From Rotaria macrura (Eukaryota > Rotifera > Eurotatoria > Philodinida > Philodinidae), in NCBI GenBank assembly GCA_900239685.1, contig OENT01000059.1, positions 62,001 through 126,000 on the forward strand: 64,000 nucleotides of DNA. Direction: 5' to 3'. Positions 49,401 through 63,131 of the stretch are shown in pieces. The translations under genes were made by a program, and so were the position numbers. The notes under the pieces were generated by a model. The model worked only from the letters and a program-made list of their open reading frames with translations. It was not told the origin of the DNA and ran no database searches. Position 1 is the stretch's first letter, and every line of letters begins with the position of its first letter.

Positions 49401-52400
49401 CTCATGAGAACATATGAAAATATCGATGCGTGTATTAGTAGTGTATTCGAATATTCTTTTGTGATATTCAATAAATTTGCTATTCCCTAGTCATCTATAG
49501 GTGAAATTTAATTCACATTCTTCGTATTTCAGTCAATATTTGATTTGTATTCATTTCAACATTGGTTTATTTAAGGAGTATTGATTTATTATTTTAGGTT
49601 GTTGTCGATTGTCCAAGCACAGGTATAGAACAAACATTTCGTTGTAATAATTGGCTAGCTGATGACGTTGGAGATAAACTTATTGAACGCCGATTGAAAG
49701 AAGATTTATCATTGCGTAAAACTCGTCCACCATGTAAACTATAAAATAGTCCATTACTTTCTTGTTTTTTTTGTACATGTTAATATATATATTTACTTAT
49801 TTAGCAATCCCATGGTACATTTGGGTATATACGAGTGATTTGAAAGGAGCTGGTACAGATGCTCAAGTAATGATGGTTCTTTATGGTCATGACGGAAAGT
49901 CTGATGAAATTAAATTGAACAGTAAATCTGATGTATTTGAAGCTGGTCAATGCAATGAATTTAAACGTGACATAGCGGATGTTGGCGTACCATTTAAATT
50001 ACGTGTTAGTCATGATAATTCAAAATTATTTGCACCATGGCATCTTGACCGAGTATGAACAAAAGTTATAAATTGTGTTATGTTCTATTTTTCATAAATA
50101 TATTTAGATTGAAATGGAAAATCTAAACACAAAACAACGATACATTTTTCGATGTGGAAAATGGCTATCGAAAGACGATGATGATAAACAAACTATTCGA
50201 GAATTACCAGCTGAAGGTCCAGGTATATCAAGACCATTGCCTGTCGTTAAATATATGGTTGATGTGTATACGGGCGATAAAATGCAGGCTGGAACAGATG
50301 CAAATGTTTTCATTAACATTTTCGGTGAATGCGGTGATACAGGAGGTTAGAGAATCAATATGAAATTAGTTAATTTCTTCATTATTTCTTTTTTTTTCTT
50401 ATAGAAAGACCCTTAGAACATGGATCGAAAAATCGAAATAAATTTGAAAGAAATCAAGTAAATGCCATTGACACAATATTTAAGAAAAAAAAATAATAAT
50501 TCTTTTGTTATGTTCTAGGTTGATAACTTTATTGTAGAAGCTGTTTCATTAAAACAAATACACAAAATTCGAATCGGTCATGATGGTTCGGGTTAGTAGA
50601 GCAATTGAAATATTCTATAGGTTTTAAAATTTTATTCATTTCGTACTATAATGAAATAGGTCTAGGTGCAGGATGGTTTTTGAATAAAGTAGTTGTTCGC
50701 CCAGAAGATGAACGTTATCCTCACGCTACCTTCGAATGTAACAGGTATCTATATCTATAACTATATAGATGAAATCAATGAGAAGAAATTCAAATTGTAC
50801 TTAAAAATTCCTTTTTTTCATCAGATGGTTTGATGTTGGTGAAGACGATGGACAAATTGTCCGAGAATTGACGCTTAAAACAGCAGCAATACATCTAGAT
50901 AAAACAACATACAATGTCAAAATAAAAACTGGTGATATTACTTCAGCTGGAACTGATGCTGATGTATATATGAAAATTTTTGGTGAAAATGGCGATTCTG
51001 ACAAAATTCAACTTCGAACAGCTGATAATACGAAAAATAAATTTGAAAGAGGACGCATTGATCATTTCACATTTGAATTTGATGATCTTGGCAAAGTTAG
51101 TATTGTCTACTATTTTAATTTATTGATAGAAATAGTTTCTATATGTCTGTTTATGTATATTGATAGATTCTACATATGCTAATCGGACATAACGGAAAAA
51201 ATTTGGGATCTGGCTGGTTTCTAGATTGGGTCGAAATAGATGTACCAATGCGAGGAGAACTATATAGGTAAAATTGATGATGAAGATTTTTCTTTCGAGT
51301 TTGATTTACATTATTGATAGTAGACATAGGCCTTTCTATATCAGATCAATGCATATTAGATTCTTGATCCACCAGCCTTGACTTGAATCATGAGCCATTC
51401 AAATGACTACAATTTTCTCTCAAAAGCTAGTCTATAACTTAGCATGCTAGTAAAAATGATTTACCATCATTATCTCTCCTTCTATGTCATAAATGACATC
51501 GCAATAGATTGCATACTATAAATATCTATTGAAAATTTCTTTAGCCATTAAAGAAAGAATGATGAAGGGGTCATTAAAATTTTTTACTACTCTCTTGTTG
51601 CTAAAGTTGCTGTGTAGATCCTATCAGCTAAAGACAGTTTGCTCAAGTTAAGAAATTATTAATGCAATGGTAAGCATTGTATTAACGGAATTTTTCTCTT
51701 TGCATCTATCAACGATGGATATCTTCTGTCACAACAATCTCGACAACAAATACATTAGAAATTACTTCGTTCCAAAGTAAAGTGAAAATTTAGCGATAGA
51801 AACGATAGCATTTTCATCAAATATTCCTCACGATTTCTTGTTCGTTTGCATATTTGGTGTGTGTAGATAAAAATGCACTAGAGTTTTTCAATTTTTTGGA
51901 TTTTAAAATAATTATTATGAACTAAATAAGAAAAGTAAACCTCGATTCATCACCTACATAGTGAGTGATACATATGATTCTATATGAAATAGTTCGACTC
52001 AGGTGTAAACATTCTTATAGAAAGAACCGATTTATGACTACTCACAAAAGCGTCAACGGTTTCGAATCAAGTTTGGTATTCGAACTTTATTCAAATACCA
52101 CCTAGTGTTTTTTCTATTCTACTTAATAGTTTTTTTTCCAACATCGAAATATTTCAGCGCGTGAAAAATTTCGATGTTGGAAACATCGAATAATAATGAC
52201 AAAGAGTAACGTAATATTTCTGAAGAAATTTTCGATTCTATGCAATATTTGAACCATAGACGGGCTCATATCCAGTTCATCGTGACATTCTTTCCATAGT
52301 AGTTAATTTTCACCAAATTCATTAACAAAGTAACAATAGAACTAGTCTATATCTAATATTGAAATGTTATTTATGTACAATCTGAGTTTCAGAAAGTGAC

Positions 52401-55400
52401 AAAGAAGAATATTGCCAATATTTTTGTAATCGTTACAGTCTTTGAAGATGAATTGCAATCTTCTTTTCCCAAACATCTATTAGAAACTCATCGCGCCAGT
52501 TGCAATCTATTTCTCGTTCACTAGATTTGTTTGCAATCGTTGGTTTGATACAAATGAAGATGATCGCAAAATTGAACGTGACTTAAAAGTTACTGAAGTC
52601 ATCCAGAAACGTCGTGGTTAGTGATGAAATGTCATTTTTGCACGCTTTATTAGAGGCGATATTCAATACTTATCTGTTTTAGTAATTCCATATGAAATAA
52701 CCGTGTTCACTGGTGATAAAACTGGAGCTGGTACCGATGCTAAAGTATTTATTCAACTATGTGGCAAAAGTAGCAAAACAGAAGAAATCCCATTGAAAAG
52801 TAAATCCGACACATTCGAGCAAAAATCGGTAGAAATTCTAAAAACAATTATTCTTTTTATTTTTCAAGTGTCTCTTTTTTTTTACACATTCACACTTTTT
52901 AGGTAGATAAATTTAAAATAGAAGCTCCTGATATAGGAGAAATAGAAAAAATTCGAATAGGACATAATTCCGAAAAATTTGGTTCTGCATGGTATCTGGA
53001 AAAGGTAAAATATGATTTGAGTTCTTTCTTTTTTTGAATTTAAAAATCTTCTTTCAGGTACTAGTTCAACGGCATTTAACTGATACAATAGATAAACGAA
53101 ATCGAAGTAAAATCATAAATATTAGAATTACCTTTTCCTATTCATTAAAATAAATACACACATTTAGGTTTTAAATCTGGCCGATCACAACGACTAAGTC
53201 AAATAAGTGCAACTGATCCGAATGTCGAAGAATATTGGTTCTTTTGTCGTCAATGGCTTGACAAAAGTAAAGGTGACAAAGCAACAGTTCGAGAATTACT
53301 ACCATGTGATCCTGATGGAAATATATTAAGCACTCGAAAGGGTAGGTTAAAAAGTTTCTTGTAAATTTGATCCTAGTACAAAAACAAAGATCCGTTTTTT
53401 TGTAGAATTAACCTATATAGTACATGTCTTCACTGGTAACAAGTCAGGAGCAGGCACAGATGCAAATGTTTTTCTAACGATTTATGGTGAATCTGAAGAT
53501 TCAGGTAGAGACACAAATTTGATGACGAGATTTGATGCAGACGTTTTGTTTTCTTCATAGGCGAACGTGAATTACGACACTCGAAAACAAATAAAAATAA
53601 ATTTGAAACAAGCCATGTTTGTTTTTGTTCCTTTTCCCTCTTACTATTCGCTATGTTTTCTTATTTATCATAGGAAGATATATTTGAAGTCAAAGCTGTA
53701 TCGTTGGGCAAATTAAGAAAAATCAAAATTCGTCATGATGACTCAGGTGTAAGTATATTCAGTAATGACTTATGTTTAGAATTTGAAAATAAAGTTATAT
53801 AATAGATAGAAAATGAATAGTGTGAATGAAAATGATTTTTCTATTAGCTTATACGTCTTGGGGGTGAAATGTGATTTACCGATCACAACTATGCTGATTA
53901 AAATGATCAAATTTCACCAGCCATTAGCCATTTAGACAGAATGTTTTTAATTTCTCACTCTGAACAAGAAAGTTGTGCGAATTCTATAGCCATTGCTAAG
54001 ACTGGTTCTCTGCTCGTTATAAAAATATCGAACCATTCGCTGGATTTTTTCAGAAAAGAATTCAAACACAGTTCATATCTTGGGTACGAATGAACTTTAA
54101 CAAGCATGCACAGTTGATAGTTAACTAGTGAAAAGTCTTTAAAACATATACAAGCTTTCATCGTTTCAAAGAAATGATACTTGTCTATTTTTAAAGATTT
54201 CTGATATTTGTCAATATGCCCTTTGCAAGACGAAAGAAAATATTGAAATGTGCACATGAATGATCAACAAATCAAACATTGTCTACTGAAATATAAGTAA
54301 AAATTAAAATGATTTTCCGTTGAATGTGATGTCATAAATACTTCTAGTATTCTAGCAAAAGTGATTTAAATTTTATAATTGCGAATTTATTCGAGATATT
54401 ATGATCATATTCATGACAGCATTATAATTCGGGGCGTATAAAAATATTCAATTGCTATATGCCACTGCGTCAGGGAAGCTGATATTTTTAAAAAGAGTTC
54501 GTAACGATAGCAAAGACAAGATTGGTTCGTTTCTATAATGGGCGCCTTAACGTATTTATCGATCTTATTGAATTTAATCAATTTGTTTTAAATGTCTACA
54601 TAGTTTGAATCCTATTACATGACGGATCTTAAAGCGTTCTGAAGAGTACTTTTATGATTTAGAGGAAAAATCTCTTTATAAAGCATTCGAACTCTGTTTG
54701 TGATACAAACTCTTCTACTCGAGAAATTCTTTTTGGTCTATGAACTGTATTCCATAGATGGTCACCAACTTTCATATCGCTTAATTAAAAATAGGATGAT
54801 CCCTATTTATGGGAACTATACACAATGAGACATATCTCTACTAATGTTAAAAGAAACTGAGCTCCAAATAGTAATTGTTTGAAACAGAAATCTATGAGTT
54901 CATCAGGTTTAAAAAATGAATTAAATTTTTAACGTAATTTAAAATTAAAACGGTCATCGATTTAATAAGCATGCTATCTGAAGATTTCATTGAAGAAAAC
55001 ATAGGAACGATCACTGTTTAATTAGGATTCATCTATTTCGAATAGAATACGAAATAAGATAATGGACACATACTGTTAGACATTACTTGCGTATAGGAAT
55101 AGAGTATAAAAATTTTGAAAACAGTTTATACTTTTTTTCTAGTACTAGTCTGTTTGAAACTTAATAAATTGAAATAAATGAATGCCACACGAGAACTTTC
55201 ATTCAGTATCAATATGAAGCTGCGATATAAAAGATTGTCTCGTTAGAGTTAGTATTACTCGACTCATTTATAGAAGACATTAATCGTTCATCGATCAGGA
55301 AAATCGTTTGACTTTAAGTCTGAATCAGTTTCAACTGTTCAATAGACTTATTTCTATTTATTCTATTTTAGCACTAAGTCACTAAATAGATCCATTTCGA

Positions 55401-58400
55401 AGTTGCAATCGGGAAGTCCAACTGCCTCTCTCCCTTCAAAGGAATGAGTGTTAGTGTCGTATAATTTACATTAATAATTTCGATTTCATGAGAACTCTAT
55501 ACTTTGATAAGGATTCTTTTTGCTAGATAAAGTGAAAGCTTGTTTAACAGTCGAATAGAGACAAGTCTTATTTTTCAAAGTTTATCTTAAAAATTTCCCA
55601 AAGAAACTACGAATCAATGATGTATCATCTTATTTGTTGCATCGTTAGAAGTTAAAATATAGAATCTGTCCAGTCCTATTTTAAAAAATCGTCAAGTCTC
55701 AACTTTGTAATTCCCAAAGTTTCTTAGTTTGCATCAAACTGGTACAAATTATGCACTACTGTAATCAATGAAAGCAGAACATCCGTGGAAGAAACTTGAT
55801 CTTGACAATTTTATTTATCATTGTTGGACATTTTCTCTTATAGTTGGTTACTATTTCATAAAGTTTGAATACAGCTAAACGACTCTTTGAAATTTAAAAT
55901 TTTTCCAATAGAAGATTTCTCATTCTCAAGTTAATCTTGAGATATCTGTGCAATTTTTGTTTAAAGATTGAAGCCTTTGTACTTTGCTTGTATTGTGAAT
56001 TCGTAGAAAACCAAGACAAATAATTAAATTAATACTAATTCTCATCTTTGACTTCGAACATATAGTCATTCATACACGCAAAAAATAGAAACTATGCTAT
56101 TCGGAACATTGGAGATCTATCCGAATCATGTGAATTTTATGCACTGTTGACTAGAACAATCTAAAATTTCTTACTGATATTGCTCAACAATTCTTCTTCT
56201 TGTCGACTAATGGAATATGAAATAGAAGTCTGATGAGCTTTGTTTTCATGAGTTAGAGAACAATTCACATTTGACAATTTTTTATTTTAATCGCAAAAGC
56301 TTCTGGGAACATATGATAAGCAATGTTCGAAAACGTCTACTTGAAATTTTCATTCCTAAGTTTTTTGAAAAAACGTGTTTTAGATTTTCATAGAAAATAT
56401 AGTATCATCTGCTCTACGCCTGTCTTTTTTTTGCTAGATTGGTTCTGCATGGTATCTTGATCGAATTGAGATTCTGGATCCAGAGAAAGACCAATTGTAA
56501 GTATAATAATTGAAAATAAAAATGATATATGATCGCTGTTATTCTCTGTTTTAAAGATATCATTTTATGTGTCAAAAATGGTTGGCAACTGACAAAGATG
56601 AGAGAAAGATATGTTACGAAATTCCTTCATTGGAAAATAAAGGACTTCGTTTAGCAAGTGCACGTGAAGGTTCATTGAGATCTTCACTTGATTACGGTTT
56701 AGAAATGAAAGGTAAGCTATTCTATTATTAAACGATTATGCAAATCATAGAAAAGTATAATTATATCTGCACTATCTCACTTCGAATCTCTTCTTTTATC
56801 CAGCACGTACTCATCGTGGTTCGTACGACTAAAACGTATCAACGAATTTGTCTATTGTTTTTCTGTTTCTTCCAATTTACATATTGTTAACAGTTACTGG
56901 AATAGCAACAATATTTTTCTTGTTGACATAGCTTGTCCTGTCTTTTATGTTTCATTGCTATTTTTGTTGTTTCCCATTTGAAATAGAACTTCCTATTATG
57001 AATTGAATCTAATTTGTTCAGATTTCCCTTATTTCCTGGTTTTTTTCTGAATTCAATTTGATCTTTTAATCATAGCCATAGCCACAACTTATAAAATAAA
57101 TGTTCTCACGGGTGATAAATTTGGTAGTGGTACAAATGCCAACGTATATATTATTATATACGGTGAAAACAATGATACAGGTTCGGTGTATTTACTAAAT
57201 AAAAGAATAGAAAATAATGATTACATTCATTATAGGCAAGGTTCCATTGGCAACGTCAAAATCGCACCAAGATCCATTCGAACAAGGAAATACTGACGTA
57301 TTCGAAATCGAAGCTATGGATATTGGTGAACCAACAAAAATCAAGTACGCATAATTCTGTCGAATAGACAATAAATATCATTTTTGGTCTTCATTTAGAA
57401 TTGGTCATGATAATTCAGGTTTCCGATCAGATTGGTTACTAGAACGAGTGGAGATCGATGTACCGAAAATGGGTCGTACATGGGTATTTCCATGTGGAAA
57501 ATGGTTGAGTAAATCGAAGGGTGATTGCGAATTAGAAGTTGAACTTTATCCAGCAACTGCTGCAAGTGAAGTTTATACACCACGTAAGATTAGAAAGTAA
57601 TTGGGTGAATGACTTTTGTAAAACGAAAATATTTGCTCCCACTGATAGACGTTCCATATGAGATAAAAGTTGTTACATCGAAAATTTCTGGCGCTGGAAC
57701 AGATGCTAATGTGCATATAGAAATCTATGGACAAGAGAAAACAACTGGTCAAGTTATGCTCTGTAGTAAAACAGATCGAAAAGGAAAATTTCAAACAGGT
57801 TCAGTTGATGTATTTGTACTTGAACTTGAAGATGTTGGAAAGGATATTGAAAAAATACGGATTGGACACGATAACCGTGGTTTGGGTAAGCAAAAAATTA
57901 CAAAATTGGATTGATTGATGATTTAATTCATAATAATCTTTTGTTCGAAAACAGGCGCGGCATGGCATCTAGATCGTGTTGAAATTCGTCGCTTAGATAA
58001 AAAACAAGCAACTAAAACAGTTGTATTTCCATGCCGTCGATGGTTCGCTAAAGATGAAGATGATAAAAGTATTGTACGTGATCTTGTTCCCGAAAGAGTT
58101 ATTTCAGAAAAACTTGATAAAAGTGGAAAAGTACAAGTTCGAGAAAACGAAGTTACAGATCAACTTCGAAGTATGACAAACAAGAATTTTTTCGTTTCTT
58201 GAAAAACACAATCATGCTTTGTTTTTTACTCTTTTGTAGTGAAGCATTATATTGTTGATGTTTACACCGGAGATAAATTTGGTTGTGGTACAAATGCTAA
58301 TGTCTATTGTACCATTTTTGGTGATAGAGGTGACACAGGAGAACGTGAATTAGCAGATTCTGAAACGCATATGGATAAATTTGAAAGAAAAAATATGGAT

Positions 58401-61143
58401 AGATTTAAGATTGAATGTGCAGATTTGGGAAATATTTATAAACTCAAAATACGACATGATAATGCAGGACTTTCACCGGATTGGCTCTTATCTAAAGTTG
58501 AAGTTAAAGATGAAATCAAGACATATATATTTTATTGTGAGCAATGGCTCGCCAAAGGGAAAGATATGAAACTTGAACGAACTCTTTACGAAAAAGTAAA
58601 TTCTTGCTTGATTGTTTTAGATAACTTTAGCCACGGTTTTTTTTTGTCTACTCTCTCTTTAGGATTATCAAGGTTCAATGAGCAGTTTCGGATCCATCCC
58701 TCGTTCTGTAGCTGGTTCAAAATTAAGTTTAGCATCGAATGATAGTGATAGTAAAAATGAACCGTTTCGACGTGGTCAACGCAAGAATATCATGTCAAGC
58801 ATAGCCGAAGAAGCTCGAGATCCAACCGATGAAGGTATACCGTATACAGTCAAAGTTAAAACTGGTCACAAATCTGATGCTGGTACAACAGCAGATGTTT
58901 TTATTCGCTTGATTGGTCGTAAAGGTCGGCAAACACGTTTAATACCATTAGAATTGATGCAACGACAACGTTTTGAACCAGGAAAAGTTGAAACATTTTC
59001 TTTGCAAGAATCTGATATCGGTGATTTGGAGATGATTGCAATTGAACATAATGGGCAAACACTAGCTGATAGTTGGTTTCTTGAAGATGTTACTGTTGAA
59101 ATGCCCACTAAGGGACGAGCTTTCTACTTCACTTGTCAGGAATGGTTATCGAAAGAAAAAGGTGATGGTCTAACGAAACGCACACTAAGAGTACAAGACT
59201 CAAATAAATCATCATTTCGTCCTTGTAAGATTGCTGCCTGTTTTTTTTTCTTTTCTTGGTATTAAGATAGCTGTTCTTTCTTTTCTATTTAGTAATTCCA
59301 TATGAAATAACAATTTATACTGGAGACATAGAAAATGCGGGTTGCGATTGTGATGTTAGTCTGAAATTATTCGGTACAACAGGTTCATCATCGGAACATG
59401 TTATTCCTAAAGAAGAAGGCCTTTTTGAACGCGCATCTATCGATCCATTCAAACTTGAATTAGATGATGTAGGCAAACCGATCAGATTACGTGTGACAAT
59501 AGTACCAAAAGGTAGTAAGGGTCGTCATCGATGGTATCTTGAAAACATTGAACTTGTTAAATTAACTAAACAAAATGAACGACAACAAACATACTTTTTT
59601 GGTCTCAATGATTGGATATCACGTGAAACAGGATTCTTTCGTGACATACCATTAACTAAAGGTGGAAAAGCTCTATTGACCAATACAACTTATCGTGTAA
59701 CAGTAAAAACAAGTGATATTGATGATGCAGGTTCCGATTCAAATATATCTATCGTCATTTCTGGTATGTATAAGAGAAAAGAAAACAGAAAATTTCCAGA
59801 ATATATAATTCCTAAATTCTTGTGCTGTATTTCTGATTAGGCCAATTTGGTGATAGTGGAGAATTGAAATTAGAAAATTCTTCAACACATATGAATAAAT
59901 TTGAACGTAATCATGAAGATACATTTACATTCGAAAATATATTAAGTTTGGGTGAATTAACAAAATTGCGTGTCATAAACGATGAGTCATCATTCTTCAA
60001 AAGTCCTTGGCATTTAGAATATGTTAAAGTTGATGATACACAAACAGGTGAATCATATACATTTCCGTGTAATAAATGGCTGTCATCGAAAAAAGACGAT
60101 CGACAAGCTGTACGCGAACTTGTATGTAGTAATGACTCACCAAATGCGAGTCGACGAGGATCATTAACACAAAATGGAAATGTTCCATATGAAATAGAAG
60201 TCACAACGTCGGATAAACAAAATGCTGGTACAACACAAAACGGATGTATAGTTCTTGTAGGAAAGAAAACAAAATCTCAGAAGTTCTACATGAAGAATAC
60301 ACCACAGAAGAGAATCCTGCGAGGGTAAGAGTTATTTTAAAAACTGAGTCATCTTCTATTGAAAGTAAATCCCTAGTGGACAAACGGATACGTTTACATT
60401 CGAATGTCGACCACTTGGTGACTTACGTCTTATTATTTTGGGTCATGAAGAACGACGTGAATATCAACTAAAATCTCATGAAGGTCGTGAAGCTCAATGG
60501 CATGTTGCACATATTTCTGTAACTGATCCGTCAACAGGCACTAAGTAAGAACTTTATTCTTTGTGAAAATTTGATTTTTAATATTTTCTCATACTAATTT
60601 TCTGCTACAGATATGAATTTCCTATTCGAAAATGGATTGACATCAATAATGATGGTGATGAATTTGAATGCGCTAATAAACACGAAGATACCATAGCACA
60701 ACAACGTCATCGCCAAACAATTAAATACAACATAATTGTTCATACGGGTGACGTCGATGGTGCTGGTACAGATGCAAATGTATCAGTGATACTTTATGGA
60801 ACTCTTGGTGATACAGGTACTCGACCACTAAAGAAGAAAGGTCGAGACTTATTTGAAAAAGGTCAAGTTGATGATTTCATTATTGAATCCTTAGATTTAG
60901 GTAAGATCAATTTCTCTTTGACGTGCTTATAAAGTCACATTTATCTTGAAACTAGGTAAACTAAATAAATTACATATTGAACATGATAATGCTTTGATTT
61001 CACCTGATTGGTTCCTTGATAAAGTCGAAGTTGTCAATATGCATACTAATAAAACAACAGTATTTCCATGTAATCGATGGCTCGGTAAAAAACATGATGA
61101 TCATCAGCTTCAACGTGATCTATTGCCCATGGATGGTTCTTAA
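46444..61143 (+). CDS. LOXHD1: LOXHD1-like protein with 17 PLAT domains, 39 exons, 2505 aa
   Basis: Coding exons include 46444-46708, 46763-46801, 46855-47258, 47340-47541, 47620-47873, 47943-48078, 48139-48283, 48354-48598, 48810-49054, 49598-49733, 49805-50052, 50108-50345, 50825-51095, 51167-51267, 52525-52616, 53674-53748, 56438-56496, 56557-56711, 57076-57180, 57649-57885, 58240-58595, 58663-59224, 59293-59763, 59841-60324, 60377-60544, 60611-60900 and 60956-61143. All 39 junctions hold phase. After a ~140-residue Pro/Gln/Tyr-rich N terminus there are 17 PLAT units from about residue 145 to the end. Each has a YxVxVxTGDKxGAGTDAxVFIxxxG start, an HDNxGxGxGWxLDKV middle and an FPCxKWL end. 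Tandem PLAT repeats with nothing else define LOXHD1, a protein of hair-cell stereocilia in vertebrates (15 PLAT in human). Acidic residues in the GDK-GAGTDA loop may bind calcium. Introns of 1.26, 2.69 and 0.54 kb contrast with the short ones. Confidence 0.93.
51268..52524 (+). other. Long intron of the LOXHD1-like gene with strong hairpin
   Basis: A 1.26-kb intron inside PLAT 7, AT-rich, without coding potential. It holds the near-perfect hairpin at 52135-52183 described separately. Confidence 0.6.
52135..52183. repeat. Near-perfect 22-bp intronic hairpin
   Basis: TTTCCAACATCGAAAT (52135-52150) pairs exactly with ATTTCGATGTTGGAAA (52168-52183). Inside, after one mismatch, TTTCA (52152-52156) pairs with TGAAA (52162-52166) around a 5-nt GCGCG loop. 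The stem is longer than chance would give. It could be a foldback element or a small-RNA precursor; no evidence of expression is visible. Confidence 0.8.
53749..56437 (+). other. 2.7-kb intron of the LOXHD1-like gene
   Basis: It splits PLAT 9 just before the GSAWYLDRI strand. AT-rich, with no recognisable nested gene; the open frame on the minus strand at 53955-54257 has no known motif. I see no terminal repeats that would mark a single inserted element. Confidence 0.6.
56804..56832 (+). CDS. Possible alternative last exon of the LOXHD1-like gene
   Basis: The exon ending at 56711 could join a pyrimidine-rich acceptor (TTCTTTTATCCAG, ending 56803). It would then read ARTHRGSYD and stop at 56830-56832, in phase. 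This would give a short isoform ending after PLAT 9 (about 1392 aa). The main model skips it to 57076. It may also be a chance match. Confidence 0.35.
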
Positions 61144-62418
61144 ATATGTGATATTTTATTATTTTTGCTTAATTGACCTCGAAGGTTGAGTGAATATAAT
61201 GGAAACAAAACACTTTTTCTTTTCTGCAATAGAAATGTGAAAAAGAATTGAATATATTTCGACTGAATACAATACATAGGGGTGTGTGCTTGTGTGTATT
61301 TTTCTGATCTTTCTGCTTTACGATATACGCATGTTTCTTTTCTTTTATTTTGTGTTGTTGCTTTTAACAATACAAAATAATAATAATAATAATTTTTTTC
61401 TTCATAATAAAAAAAAGAATTTGTTGAAAAGTTCTTACAAGTAGAATCAAAATCTGTATATTAATCGAATAAACAAAGAAATTTACTAAGTTCATAATTA
61501 CAGTATGATTTGATAATCACTTTTATATTTGCAGATCGAGTCTTGCTTTAAGGCTAAGGAAATTTCAAAGATTTCGGTAGAAATTTAAGAATTCTTTAGC
61601 CATAATTGAGGTTTACGAATATGTCGTTCATGATTGCAAGCGTATGAACTAAGTGTGTGAAATAACGTAGCAACAAGACTCATCTATTGCTAAACAATAT
61701 GACGTAAAAAATTTACTCTTTCATGACAAAGGTCGTGTTCCATGTCATTGAATGATAGGGAAGCCTTAAGCTTAATAATATTCTTGGACTATACACCGTC
61801 TATGCGTTGCTGCGATTAGAATTTTATATGAACTAATGCTAATTTGTGATGAAGAAAATCTGAAAAACGAATTCTATAATCCGTTTGAATTGAATTCTTA
61901 TTGATAGTCAAATAATTAACCATAGTTTTGTTCACTATTATGAAGGAAGTTTAGATGATTGGACTTCATGAGCTTAGGTCATTGAGTACTTCGTACCATG
62001 TAGAAGTTAAAATTTACAACGACTGTAACATACGAAACTATTCAACTTAGGCTGTCATTCATAACATTAACAAGGAGTTTATTTTTAAAGTTATCACACT
62101 TTTATCACAAGACGATTTGAGATCTTAGATGCGATTGATACAATAATATGGCAGAATCAAGTCAACTTAAAAAAGGCATTATTTCCTACACAAAATACTC
62201 AATCGAACATGTCACGTAATCTCATCGAAAATCGTCCAAAAATTATTTAAAGATATTTTTTAGTATAAAAATTTTATTATCGAGATAAAAGAATGAAATA
62301 CGTCGAAAATAAATATAACACAAGAATATATTTAACATTGAGTTTTCCTCCAAAGTCAAAATAAGTAGACGAAGATTAGTTTACCGATTAGGGCGCGAAA
62401 TTTGAAAAACAACAGCAA
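61144..62418. other. 3' flank of the LOXHD1-like gene and spacer
   Basis: AT-rich. A possible AATAAA for the LOXHD1-like mRNA lies at 61468-61473, and (AAT)n lies at 61376-61393. No gene in the rest. Confidence 0.5.
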
Positions 62419-63131
62419 ATGAAAGTAATCAATCGGCAATTATTTATTCTAGTGATCTTGCAAGTTTATTTATCCTATTTGTATGGATCGCTAGAATATC
62501 AAAAAACATGTACTAGTAAATCCTTAGCATATAATGATATTGAAAAACATTTTCAATCATTGTCAAATCTTTTCTTTTTATTTGGTGTGAATATACATCG
62601 ACCATTTTTAATTGAAAACGAGCAAACGTATGCTGATGCAAGCATATTTATAATAGCAATCTGTAAACGTAATTCCTCACATTGTATTTCAAAAGGTGGA
62701 TCATTACCAGCTGAATACAAACTTGAGTTTAGTATTGGTGGTGTACCGTTTACTGACAAAAATTCGAAAATCATTGGCCTATGGCATGAAACAAAAATGA
62801 TGAATAATGAACTTCTTTATGAACCATTCAATTCTCATTCATGGTACGATAAGCCAGAGAATGAGAAAGGTTCGATTTGGAAAAATTTCGTTATGAATAG
62901 TAAATTGAGATTCATAAAGCAATAATCTATGTTTAAAAAAATGTCTATTTATTTTCGCTTTCTAGTGGATTCATTTCAATCTGAAAATATTTATTCAAAA
63001 TGGGTAAGTTACAAGCACGAAATAAATTGAACTATGTTTTCTAGAGGAAATTTTCGAACAAAAACTATTCAATAAGACTTAAGTCAAAGAAATACTTTTA
63101 GCTTATTATTGATTTTCCCATGCGTCATTAA
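62419..63131 (+). CDS. Small secreted orphan protein, 3 exons proposed, 182 aa
   Basis: Exon 1 (62419-62899) starts with a signal peptide: MKVINRQLFILVILQVYLSY followed by a Gly/Ser stretch. The mature part has four Cys visible, an IAICKRNSSHC region and 'GGVPFTDKNSKIIGLWHET'. I do not recognise the family. Exon 1 could end at a GT in 62900-62901. A short exon 62966-63003 (T-rich acceptor, GTAAG donor) and a final exon 63102-63131 then keep the frame to a TAA. Without splicing the frame stops at 62925 (168 aa). I prefer the spliced form because the 62966-63003 piece has strong sites at both ends, but the last exon is weak. A separate Cys-containing open frame at 63201-63449 may be a further exon or nothing. 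Confidence 0.5.

Noticed and set aside
53955-54257. 100-codon open frame on the minus strand inside the large LOXHD1 intron
   Set aside because: No recognisable domain, splice sites or promoter context.
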